Shown here: piece by piece, positions 1 through 6,405 of the stretch | Layout: the number at the start of each line of letters is the position of its first letter | How positions within the stretch are numbered: position 1 is the first letter of the stretch | Assembly: GCA_946624335.1 (NCBI GenBank) | Contig: CAMOSA010000051.1 | Span: 1-13,843 of the forward strand | Length of the DNA: 13,843 bases | Direction of reading: 5' to 3' | DNA from: an uncultured Prevotellaceae bacterium | GTDB lineage: Bacteria; Bacteroidota; Bacteroidia; Bacteroidales; Bacteroidaceae | Notes under the pieces: generated by a model | Told to the model about the DNA's origin: nothing | Database searches by the model: none | Seen by the model: the letters and a program-made list of their open reading frames with translations, nothing else | Made by a program: the position numbers and the translations under genes

Positions 1-853
1 CGAGGTACTCGCCGTTGAAGAGGTTCTCGCCGTTGGCGGCATCGCGGCTGAAGCAAACACCCGTTGCTGAGGTGTCGCCCATGTTGCCGAATACCATGGC
101 CATGACGCTGACAGCGGTTCCCCACTCGTCAGGTATGCCTTCCATCTTACGATAGAGGATGGCACGCTCGTTCATCCAGCTGCGGAAGACTGCGCAGATG
201 GCACCCCAGAGCTGCTCGATAGGATCGTTGGGGAAGTCCTTGCCCGTGCGTTCTTTAATAGCTTTCTTGAAGCGGACGACGAGTTCCTTGAGTTCTTCGA
301 CGCTGAGGTCCTTGTCGAGCTTCACGCCGCGGATGGCCTTGACCTGCTCGATAATCTCCTCGAAGGGGTCGATGTCGGTCTTGTTGGCGGGCTTGAGTTC
401 GAGCACTACGTCGCCGTACATCTGCACGAAGCGGCGGTAGCTGTCATATACGAAGTGGGGGTTGCCGGTCTTCTTGACCATGCCCTCAGCCACCTCGTCG
501 TTCAGACCCAGGTTCAGGATGGTGTCCATCATACCGGGCATGGAAGCGCGTGCGCCAGAACGTACGCTGACGAGCAGCGGGTTCTGGGCATCGCCGAACT
601 TGGAGTTCATGAGGGTCTCGATGTGCTTGACGGCTGCCATGACATCGTCGTTGAGGAGCTCCATGATCTTCTCCTGACCTACCTCGTAGTACTCGTTGCA
701 CACGTCGGTGGTGATGGTGAAGCCCGGAGGCACGGGAACGCCGATGAGGTTCATCTCGGCCAGGTTGGCGCCCTTGCCACCCAGCTGTTCGCGCATCTGC
801 GCATTACCTTCAGCCTTACCGTTGCCGAAGGTATAAACACGTTTTTGACTCAT
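1..853 (-). CDS. ppdK: Pyruvate, phosphate dikinase, N-terminal part (cut by window edge)
   Basis: Reverse-strand reading from the ATG at 853 gives 284 codons with no stop, running off the left edge. PPDK interconverts pyruvate + ATP + Pi and PEP + AMP + PPi in the cytosol; in Bacteroidota it works between glycolysis and gluconeogenesis. The product starts MSQKRVYTFGNGKAEGN and shows the N-terminal nucleotide-binding domain. GGKGANLAEM lies near residues 25-34, followed by VPVPPGFTITT. SVRSGARASMPGMMDTILNL (about 96-115) is the family's arginine/glycine-rich ATP-binding segment. The family is usually about 900 residues, so about a third is present and the phospho-histidine and PEP-binding domains lie outside. 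The start is chosen because homology begins there and a promoter lies upstream at 965-996, leaving a leader of about 100 nt. No Shine-Dalgarno is obvious. Identification is secure. Confidence 0.96.
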   Translation of the reverse strand, partial: MSQKRVYTFGNGKAEGNAQMREQLGGKGANLAEMNLIGVPVPPGFTITTDVCNEYYEVGQEKIMELLNDDVMAAVKHIETLMNSKFGDAQNPLLVSVRSGARASMPGMMDTILNLGLNDEVAEGMVKKTGNPHFVYDSYRRFVQMYGDVVLELKPANKTDIDPFEEIIEQVKAIRGVKLDKDLSVEELKELVVRFKKAIKERTGKDFPNDPIEQLWGAICAVFRSWMNERAILYRKMEGIPDEWGTAVSVMAMVFGNMGDTSATGVCFSRDAANGENLFNGEYL

Positions 854-964
854 TAGTTATAAAAGATATTAATGATGAAAAAATGAAATATTAGTGATGA
901 ATAAATGACGTTGTCGTTTCGCTTTAGGGGTCAATATATGTGTAAAATATCCCTTTTTGGTGCG

Positions 965-996
965 CAAAAGTAATCTTTTTCTTGCACATTACCAAA
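965..996 (-). promoter_or_regulatory. Bacteroidota-type promoter for ppdK
   Basis: On the minus strand TTTG (993-996) is followed after 20 nt by TACTTTTG (965-972), an exact fit to the Bacteroidota pattern TTTG-N19/20-TAnnTTTG. It lies about 110 nt upstream of the ppdK ATG in AT-rich DNA. Transcription would start near 958. The match is seen directly; activity is inferred. Confidence 0.75.
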
Positions 997-1102
997 AGAA
1001 ATGAGTAAAACATGACGAGAATTAGCCTTTTTTCTTTTGCGTCTATTGCGTTGACATTATTTTCCGTGGTTTCGATGCGTGGCGGTTCACGGTGTGTGGT
1101 GC

Positions 1103-1585
1103 TTATCCGGCCATTGCCTCGACGACGGCTTCGAGGCCGCAACGGTCGTCGTCGTCGAAGGCGTACAGCCGTTCGCTGTCGATGTCGAGTACGCCGTAGA
1201 TGTGTCCATGTCTGTCGCGCAGTGGAACGACAATCTCGGACCGTGATGCAGAACTGCAAGCGATGTGTCCGGGGAATCGGTCTACGTCGGGCACGATGAT
1301 GGTTCGTTCTTCGGCCCATGCCGTGCCACATACGCCACGTCCTCTGCGTATTCGGGTGCAGGCGACCGGTCCTTGGAAGGGCCCTAAGTGTAGCCACTCG
1401 GCATCTGCGGTGAGGTAGAAGCCGACCCAGAAGAAGCCAAAGGCCTCATGCAGCGCTGCTGCCGTGTTGGCCAGCAGGCTGATGCGGTCGTCCTCGTCGC
1501 TGATCATGAGCCGGTAGTCTTCGAGGAAAGCTGCGTAGCGCTCCGCCTTAGTCAGGCTAGGCGCATAAGTAAATGACTGCTCCAT
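1103..1585 (-). CDS. msrC: GAF-domain free methionine-(R)-sulfoxide reductase
   Basis: A 160-residue protein made of one GAF domain, matching the fRMsr family (E. coli MsrC/YebR). These cytosolic enzymes reduce free L-methionine-(R)-sulfoxide with thioredoxin as donor. The three family cysteines are present: Cys76 in GPVACTRI, Cys86 in GRGVCGTAW and Cys110 in FPGHIACSS. The acidic pocket residues are also there: Glu117 in SEIVVPL, and Asp134 and Asp136 in GVLDIDS. E. coli has Asp just after the third cysteine; here it is Ser. Full-length for the family. The gene starts 50 nt after the dipeptidase stop on the same strand with no separate promoter seen, so the two are probably co-transcribed. 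The function is assigned from family motifs; the alternative, a GAF protein of other function, is unlikely with all three cysteines kept. Confidence 0.9.
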   Translation of the reverse strand: MEQSFTYAPSLTKAERYAAFLEDYRLMISDEDDRISLLANTAAALHEAFGFFWVGFYLTADAEWLHLGPFQGPVACTRIRRGRGVCGTAWAEERTIIVPDVDRFPGHIACSSASRSEIVVPLRDRHGHIYGVLDIDSERLYAFDDDDRCGLEAVVEAMAG

Positions 1586-1635
1586 AGTGCTTGAGTTAGC
1601 ATGAGTAATGTGTCCGGTGCTTGGCCTTTTCCGGG

Positions 1636-3264
1636 TCAGGGTGCCACATATCGGTCACCGGTGGCGTCGACGATGGCTCGTTTGTAACGTTCGGGGTAGC
1701 CCGGTCGTATCACCGGCACATGGTCGCCTCCCAGTGTTCGCTTGTACTGCCCGTCTTCCGTCTCCGGTTTCTCTGTCATGTCGTTGTACTTGACAATCAG
1801 CCGCTCGAAGAGTGTGCGCCAGCGGTCCATCATCATCCCGGCAGCGCGTGAGGTGTAGCCAGTCAGATGGCGCACGGCTTCTTCGTCGCTCATCGCAGCC
1901 GCTTCCTTTTCTACTTGTGCCTGCATACGCTCGAAGTCCTTGTCGAGGGCATCGCGGTGGCGTTGTAATTCGGGGAAGAGCTGGCAGTAGCGCGGGTAGA
2001 CGAAGTTAGACAGTGCGTTTTGCATCCAGTAGGCGCTCTTCGTCGAGAAGGTGAAGGGGTCTGCCGTCCGCTCGGCATAGGGCTCTGGGCAAATGGTAGT
2101 CGAGCAATAAACGGGTGCGTAGGGCACCATGTTTCCGTCGTCGAAGCCCACCCATAGCACACCTCCGATGTGGTTGGGCAGCCATGAGCGCAGCTGTGCC
2201 AGGTAGGTTACTGCTGTCTGCTGTGTCGAGATGGGTCTTTCGTTGAAATACTTCTTGCCGTCGACTTCATAATAAAGAGGTGTCGGGCGGTAGGGCGCCT
2301 CGTAAGGTCCGGCGCCTATGTCGGAAGTCATTTCGAGGGGTGTGCCTTCGAAATGGTCGCGCATGGCTTGCTTCAGGTCGTTGAGGCTCACCTTTCGGTC
2401 GGGGCGTATGCACCATGGCATCTCCTCGGTGTCGGCATCCTTGCCCAGCACATAGGGTAGATAGCGGTCCATGCCTGCCGCCATACGGTTGAAGAAGCTC
2501 CATACACGAGCCTCGCAGATGCGCCGGGCACCGAAGTCGTTCGGTGCATAAGCGTCACGGAATGAGAAGTCTCTGTCCTTACCGCTGAAGTAACCCTTCT
2601 CTCGTGCGAAAGAGATGACATCCTTCGAGTAGAGGCAGTTCTTCTTGTCCTTGAGGGGGAAGGTGGTGATGCGTGCCTGATTGGCGTGCCCCGTGATGCA
2701 GTCGTCGGGCAGTCGTCGTGCCACCCACACGGCCCCCTTTCGTCCGGGTCCCTTGCCGATCATCTCGAGCACCCATACCTCATTGGGGTCGGCGATGGTG
2801 ATGCTCTCGCCCTCGGAGCGGTAGCCATAGGTCTCCACCAGCTGTGTCCACACGTCGATGGCCTCGCGTGCCGTCTTGGCGCGCTGCAGCGTTACGTACA
2901 TCAGGCTGCCGTAGTCGAGCAGTCCGGTCGAGTCGGCCAGCTCCTCGCGACCGCCAAAGGTCGTCTCCATAATGCTCACCTGCTGGTCGTTGACTTGTCC
3001 GATGACGCCGTAGGTGTAGGGCGCCTCGGGTATTTCACCGAGGTAGTTGTTCGTCTCGTAGTCGTAGAGCGCCCGCATCTCGCCGGCCTTATGGGTGCCG
3101 GCAGGGTAGAAGTGTAGGTAGCCATAAGAGCCGTAGTCGTCGGCGGCATAAGTGATCATCACGGAACCGTCGGCCGAAGCTCCCTTGCCGACGATGAGGT
3201 TGGTACAGGCCGTGCCGCGCAGTGCGGCGACGGTCATGAGCAGTAGCAATGCGTATTTCTTCAT
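1636..3264 (-). CDS. Exported C69-family dipeptidase
   Basis: A 542-residue peptidase of family C69 (older name U34), the dipeptidase A group of N-terminal-nucleophile hydrolases. MKKYALLLLMTVAALRGTA is a signal peptide, and cleavage before Cys20 would expose the catalytic N-terminal cysteine in CTNLIVGKGAS. The next residues, DGSVMITYAADD, and the later DPNEVWVLEMIGKG and ITGHANQARI segments are typical of the family. The signal peptide indicates action in the periplasm or at the cell surface, on short peptides. The length fits Bacteroidota members, which carry a long C-terminal helical part (about 430-510). It is the first gene of a probable two-gene unit with the methionine sulfoxide reductase. 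The start is fixed by the signal peptide. The residue after the cut could be read as a lipobox cysteine, but the family's catalytic cysteine sits exactly here. Confidence 0.93.
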   Translation of the reverse strand: MKKYALLLLMTVAALRGTACTNLIVGKGASADGSVMITYAADDYGSYGYLHFYPAGTHKAGEMRALYDYETNNYLGEIPEAPYTYGVIGQVNDQQVSIMETTFGGREELADSTGLLDYGSLMYVTLQRAKTAREAIDVWTQLVETYGYRSEGESITIADPNEVWVLEMIGKGPGRKGAVWVARRLPDDCITGHANQARITTFPLKDKKNCLYSKDVISFAREKGYFSGKDRDFSFRDAYAPNDFGARRICEARVWSFFNRMAAGMDRYLPYVLGKDADTEEMPWCIRPDRKVSLNDLKQAMRDHFEGTPLEMTSDIGAGPYEAPYRPTPLYYEVDGKKYFNERPISTQQTAVTYLAQLRSWLPNHIGGVLWVGFDDGNMVPYAPVYCSTTICPEPYAERTADPFTFSTKSAYWMQNALSNFVYPRYCQLFPELQRHRDALDKDFERMQAQVEKEAAAMSDEEAVRHLTGYTSRAAGMMMDRWRTLFERLIVKYNDMTEKPETEDGQYKRTLGGDHVPVIRPGYPERYKRAIVDATGDRYVAP

Positions 3265-3332
3265 ACTTCTTTTGATGGTGAATGGTTGTCGTTTTCGGTG
3301 GTGCGGCGGTGCTTCCCGTCGTATTTCGCCTG

Positions 3333-3340
3333 CAAAGATA
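3333..3340 (-). promoter_or_regulatory. -7 promoter element for the dipeptidase
   Basis: TATCTTTG on the minus strand fits the Bacteroidota -7 consensus TAnnTTTG and lies about 70 nt upstream of the dipeptidase start. No good TTTG is found 19-21 nt further upstream (the region reads CTTCA), so the promoter is only half supported. It is divergent from the epimerase promoter about 60 bp away. Confidence 0.5.
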
Positions 3341-3402
3341 CAATATTTTTTTGTACGCTGAAGTGATTTTATTGCTAAAGTGTGAAAAAGTTGAGTATTC
3401 GT

Positions 3403-3433
3403 TTTGCCCGTTCGCCAAAAAGGAGTAACTTTG
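3403..3433 (+). promoter_or_regulatory. Bacteroidota-type promoter for methylmalonyl-CoA epimerase
   Basis: TTTG (3403-3406), 19 nt, then TAACTTTG (3426-3433): both elements match the Bacteroidota consensus with standard spacing. The ATG at 3520 lies about 80 nt downstream of the expected start site, leaving an AT-rich leader that ends in CAAACAATT with no clear Shine-Dalgarno. Confidence 0.78.
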
Positions 3434-3519
3434 CCGTCGCGAAATCAGGAAATGAGCTCTTCAACGAGCCTTTTCTCCACATTATTACTTAACACCAAAC
3501 AAGTACAAAGCAAACAATT

Positions 3520-3933
3520 ATGAAAATCTCTAAGATTGAACATCTGGGCATCGCCGTGCAGAGCATCGACGAAGTGCTGCCTTATTTCGAGAACGTGCTG
3601 GGTCTGAAGTGCTACAAGACCGAGGTCGTAGAGGATCAGAAAGTGAAGACCGCTTTCCTCCGTGTCGGTGAGGTGAAGCTGGAGCTGCTGGAACCCACGA
3701 GCCCGGACAGCACTGTTCAGAAGTGGCTCGACAAGGGCAACAAGGGCATCCATCACATGGCATTCTGCATCGAGGACGGTGTGGCTAACGCTTTGGCCGA
3801 GGTCAGCGAGAAGGGCATCCGCCTCATCGACGAGAAGCCCCGCAAGGGTGCCGATGGTCTCAATATCGCTTTCCTGCATCCGAAGAGCACCGTGGGCGTG
3901 CTGACCGAGCTCTGCGAAGACCCCAACAAGTAA
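3520..3933 (+). CDS. mce: Methylmalonyl-CoA epimerase
   Basis: A 137-residue single-domain VOC/glyoxalase-fold protein. It interconverts (R)- and (S)-methylmalonyl-CoA in the cytosol, linking methylmalonyl-CoA mutase to the decarboxylase on the succinate-to-propionate route of Bacteroidota. The expected metal-ligand positions are visible: His8 in IEHLGIAVQS, Glu55 in VKLELLEP (Gln in some homologues), His78/79 in GIHHMAF and Glu130 in GVLTELCE. Length is normal (about 130-150). It has its own promoter (3403-3433) and a terminator starting 33 nt after the stop, so it appears monocistronic. In several Bacteroidota this gene is followed by mmdA and other carboxylase subunits; here about 790 bp of repeat-bearing non-coding DNA follows instead. 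Identification is firm. Confidence 0.95.
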   Translation: MKISKIEHLGIAVQSIDEVLPYFENVLGLKCYKTEVVEDQKVKTAFLRVGEVKLELLEPTSPDSTVQKWLDKGNKGIHHMAFCIEDGVANALAEVSEKGIRLIDEKPRKGADGLNIAFLHPKSTVGVLTELCEDPNK

Positions 3934-3965
3934 GATCCTTTTCGCCCTTACAGTAGAACAAGAAT

Positions 3966-4007
3966 GTGATGCCATCCGCTCCGAGCGTGACGGCATCACA
4001 TTTTTTG
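3966..4007 (+). terminator. Rho-independent terminator after mce
   Basis: TGTGATGCC (3966-3974) pairs perfectly with GGCATCACA (3993-4001), followed directly by TTTTTT (4002-4007). An inner stem CGCT/AGCG extends the hairpin. It begins 33 nt after the mce stop, the expected place and structure for an intrinsic terminator. Confidence 0.88.
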
Positions 4008-4034
4008 GGGGGGCGTGCTCCAACGCTTTCCTAC

Positions 4035-4078
4035 CTCTCCGGCAATCATGCCTATGCTCTCCGGCGATAGCCATCATT
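4035..4078. repeat. Two imperfect 22-bp direct repeats
   Basis: CTCTCCGGC occurs at 4035 and again at 4057, exactly 22 bp apart, with only partial similarity beyond the first nine bases. GCTCTCC (4056-4062) can also pair with GGAGAGC at about 4087-4093. Weak on its own; noted because the same 22-bp period appears in three clearer arrays in this window. Confidence 0.35.
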
Positions 4079-4224
4079 CTCTTACGGGAGAGCTTATTCT
4101 GCCACTTATTCAAGCTTCGGATGTCCTTAAAAACAACGAATCGCACAAATTAAACGAATTTCTTTCCTCCTAACACCTCTAGTGAAATAGCCCCGTCGTT
4201 CGTCATTCCATTTTAGACGATTTT

Positions 4225-4539
4225 CCAAAAAAGGCTTCACCCTTCACCACGGCCTCTAACAGAAAGACTATCAATACGTTCCACGGTGAACCTTTATTGC
4301 GCAAAGCTTCACCAAGGTTCACCCCTCTTGAAGTCATGAAGGCAGATCTTGCATTGGTTAATCCGCTGAGAATGTGGAATATGAGTGACTCTATCAAACG
4401 GCACCCGAGAGCGTCATCACCCCTGGTCCGCAATCGGACGGTGAAACCTGGTGAAACTTCACGAGATATAGGTTCACCGCAGAACCGCCTCATCTACTGT
4501 GTGTTAACTACCCATGGTGAAGGGTGAAGCCTATTTTGG
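4225..4539. mobile_element. MITE-like element with 25-bp terminal inverted repeats
   Basis: Bases 4225-4249 and the reverse complement of 4515-4539 agree at 24 of 25 positions, bounding a 315-bp segment with no credible gene. Inside are five TTCACC (4236, 4243, 4308, 4318, 4473) and five GGTGAA (4285, 4440, 4450, 4516, 4523), arranged roughly symmetrically. The pair TTCACC-N4-TTCACC at 4308-4323 mirrors GGTGAA-N4-GGTGAA at 4440-4455. A small hairpin, GTCCG caat CGGAC, sits at 4426-4439. The layout resembles a miniature inverted-repeat transposable element or a large folded RNA. No target-site duplication is clear at the ends and no transposase is nearby, so mobility is inferred only. Confidence 0.55.
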
Positions 4540-4586
4540 CAATTTCCTTTTTTTTGCCCCGACGCCTATCGTCACCTAACCTCACA

Positions 4587-4674
4587 CGTTCATTCGTATA
4601 CGGCCCTACGTCCATTCGTATACGGCCCTACGTCCATTCGTCCACACCCCTATGTCCATTCGTCCACACCCCTA
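4587..4674. repeat. 22-bp tandem repeat, four units
   Basis: Four consecutive 22-bp units: 4587-4608, 4609-4630, 4631-4652 and 4653-4674. Each has the core GTCCATTCGT, or GTTCATTCGT in the first. The second half is TATACGGCCCTA in units 1-2 and CCACACCCCTA-like in units 3-4, so the units form two sub-types. There are no unique spacers, so this is not a CRISPR array. The same core, at the same 22-bp spacing, occurs at 13775-13818. Confidence 0.85.
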
Positions 4675-4698
4675 AGGCTTTTCGCCAAAACCCTTAGG
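4671..4698. terminator. Hairpin, possible terminator of the lipoprotein gene
   Basis: CCTAAGG (4671-4677) pairs with CCTTAGG (4692-4698); after one mismatch, TTTT pairs with AAAA around a CGCC loop. It lies about 30 nt downstream of the lipoprotein stop on the minus strand. Neither strand has a good T-run after the stem, so a role in termination is tentative; the structure itself is clear. It overlaps the end of the 22-bp tandem array. Confidence 0.4.
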
Positions 4699-4728
4699 CG
4701 TTGAGCGTCCCTTTTCCGTAGCCCTTGT

Positions 4729-6351
4729 TCACTCAGACTTCTCGTCCTCATCCTCCTTCATGACAAACTCATAGCATCCGGCGTCGGGAGCATCGTCGAG
4801 GCTGCGGTTTCGTCCGAGGCGGTCGAGAGGGTAGGGCTGGGCATAGGTGGAGTCGGCACAACCTCGTATTGGGGACGTTTCGATGGGTGTGAAGTCATAG
4901 AGGAAGGCATGAGTGTCGATGAGCTGGAAATGCTTTTCGCGGTTGATGTCGGCGTCGATGGAGTCGATGCGGCAGTCGATGAAGCGCGGTGCGTAGAGCT
5001 CATCGTCGGGCACTATGGTGGTGAGGAAGCAGTGGATGAACTGGTAGTTGATGGGGAGGTCGGCGACGTCGGTTGGCATATCCTCGCGGTTGAGTGCTGG
5101 CATGAGAATGACGTCCTCGGCATAGCCCGTGATGACACAGTTGATGAAGTCGGCGCGATGGAGGGGATAGTAGCCCAGCGAGTCCTTATTGGTGATGTTG
5201 ACGGCATCGCCCCTTGCGGCGCTGAGGGCGTAGAACTGTGCCAGGGTGCAATGCGTGAAGAGGACGTCGCCGCCGTTGATGTATGCGCAGTGGCCGAGCG
5301 TGTTGGAGATTTCGCTGTTGACGACTTCTGCGCGGCAGTGGTTGAGCTCGAGTCCGTGTCCGCCGAGGTTGTGGATACGCGAGTTGACGAGCTGCAGTTT
5401 CATGTCATCGACGCCAGTGCTGTCGCAGCGTATGCCGTAAAGCCCGCTGTGCAGGTCGAGATATTCGAGACGGTTGTCATGGCTCTCGGCGGTCAGCGTG
5501 AGCCCCTCCCACCGGCTGGGCAGACGGTCGTAGGGCAGGTAGTCGAACATATGGTCGGTGCGGTCGCCGCGCATGACGACGGGCTGGTCAAGTGTGCCGT
5601 CGGCGATGAGTGTGCCGTGGACGACGATGCCAGCTTTCTCGTGGAAGAGCAACTGTGTGCCGGCCTCGAGCGTCAGTGTGACGCCGGGTGCAACGACGAG
5701 ACTGTCGTAGACGACGATGGGCCGTCGGGCGGTGAAGGTGGTGTCGGCATCGATGGTGCGTGCGCTGATGAAGAAGGCGTCGCGGCCGCTGGCGATGAGC
5801 TGCACTTGTTGTCGCAAGCCGCTCTCGAGGGTGAAGTCGAGCGTGTCGGCGAAGGTTATTACGCTGTCGGCATCCTGCTGGGGCACCGTCACCTCGATGC
5901 GCACCAGGATGCTGTCGCGTCGACGCACCTCGAAGTCGGTGACGAGGTTGTCGGCGGACCGGCTCATGTCCTGCCCGTCGATGTTGACGCGGAAGGGGCT
6001 TGCCTTGCCCCGGAGGAGCTGCACCTGGCTGATGCGCAGACCCTCGTCGCCACGGTTGTAGACGGTCAGCGTGCGTGTACTGGAGGGGACGGTGGAGATG
6101 AGCGTGTCGAAGCGCACCGTGTCGGCACTGAAGCGCAGTGTGGCCGTGCGGTCGGTGGTGAAGGCGTCATAGTCGTCGCAGGCGATGAGCAGGAGAACGG
6201 CGAAGAGAACAAGGAGAGACGGCCTCACCCTCAACCCCTCTCTTAATGGAGAGGGGCGAAGAGAACAGTGGAGGCGGTTGTGTAGGTGGTTATGGATGAT
6301 TCTTGCTATCGTTCTCAGATGCTTTGCCATGCGACTTGTATTTGCCATCAA
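4729..6351 (-). CDS. Lipoprotein with right-handed beta-helix region, function unknown
   Basis: The open frame gives 540 residues. A hydrophobic segment, LLVLFAVLLLIACDD, carries a lipobox with Cys58, so the product is a lipoprotein, probably surface or periplasmic. Residues about 65-190 look like a beta-sandwich domain. About 205-450 carry VTLEAGTQLLF, GTLIADGTLDQPVVMRGD and repeated short turns (RLEYLDLHSGLYGI, GHGLELNHCRAEVVNSEIS), typical of a parallel beta-helix of the polysaccharide-binding or chondroitinase-B-like type. No catalytic signature is recognised. The ~40 residues before the signal peptide are odd: they include PSPLREGLR, which is encoded by a REP-like palindrome (6223-6256). 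The true start may therefore be TTG at 6234 or GTG at 6228, giving about 500 residues. It lies 54 nt after pepD and is probably co-transcribed. Confidence 0.8.
   Translation of the reverse strand: MMANTSRMAKHLRTIARIIHNHLHNRLHCSLRPSPLREGLRVRPSLLVLFAVLLLIACDDYDAFTTDRTATLRFSADTVRFDTLISTVPSSTRTLTVYNRGDEGLRISQVQLLRGKASPFRVNIDGQDMSRSADNLVTDFEVRRRDSILVRIEVTVPQQDADSVITFADTLDFTLESGLRQQVQLIASGRDAFFISARTIDADTTFTARRPIVVYDSLVVAPGVTLTLEAGTQLLFHEKAGIVVHGTLIADGTLDQPVVMRGDRTDHMFDYLPYDRLPSRWEGLTLTAESHDNRLEYLDLHSGLYGIRCDSTGVDDMKLQLVNSRIHNLGGHGLELNHCRAEVVNSEISNTLGHCAYINGGDVLFTHCTLAQFYALSAARGDAVNITNKDSLGYYPLHRADFINCVITGYAEDVILMPALNREDMPTDVADLPINYQFIHCFLTTIVPDDELYAPRFIDCRIDSIDADINREKHFQLIDTHAFLYDFTPIETSPIRGCADSTYAQPYPLDRLGRNRSLDDAPDAGCYEFVMKEDEDEKSE
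6223..6256. repeat. REP-like palindromic repeat, copy 1 (inside lipoprotein 5' end)
   Basis: Plus strand: CCTCACCCTCAA followed by CCCCTCTC ttaat GGAGAGGGG. This is the palindrome-plus-tail type common between genes in Bacteroidota. It is flanked by GGCGAAGAGAACA at 6199-6211 and 6255-6267, a 13-bp direct repeat (11 bp if the GG shared with the palindrome is left out). The copy lies within the lipoprotein open frame, just upstream of the signal peptide. Confidence 0.75.
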
Positions 6352-6370
6352 TTCTTGAAATGTATTTACT

Positions 6371-6404
6371 CCCCTCTCCTTGCGGAGAGGGGGTGGGGGT
6401 GAGG
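6371..6404. repeat. REP-like palindromic repeat, copy 2 (inverted)
   Basis: Plus strand: CCCCTCTCC ttgc GGAGAGGGG, then GTGGGGGTGAGG. The reverse complement matches copy 1 at 6223-6256 with few differences, so the two lie head to head about 115 bp apart. This copy fills most of the gap between the pepD stop and the lipoprotein open frame and could form a strong hairpin in the shared transcript, perhaps damping read-through or protecting pepD mRNA. Confidence 0.75.
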
Positions 6405-6405
6405 C

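Noticed and set aside
924..1397. 157-codon minus-strand open frame rich in Arg and Thr
   Set aside because: Out-of-frame shadow of the sulfoxide reductase gene that also runs through the ppdK promoter region.
3445..4146. 233-codon minus-strand open frame
   Set aside because: Covers the mce gene, its leader and its terminator in reverse; mce has clear family motifs, a promoter and a terminator.
4587..4674. Possible CRISPR array
   Set aside because: Units are directly adjacent with no unique spacers, there are only four, and no cas genes are present.
4909..6246. 445-codon plus-strand open frame
   Set aside because: Fully antisense to the lipoprotein gene. Composition is extreme (Val, Asp, Glu, Ala), as expected for the reverse frame of a GC-rich gene, with no recognisable domain.
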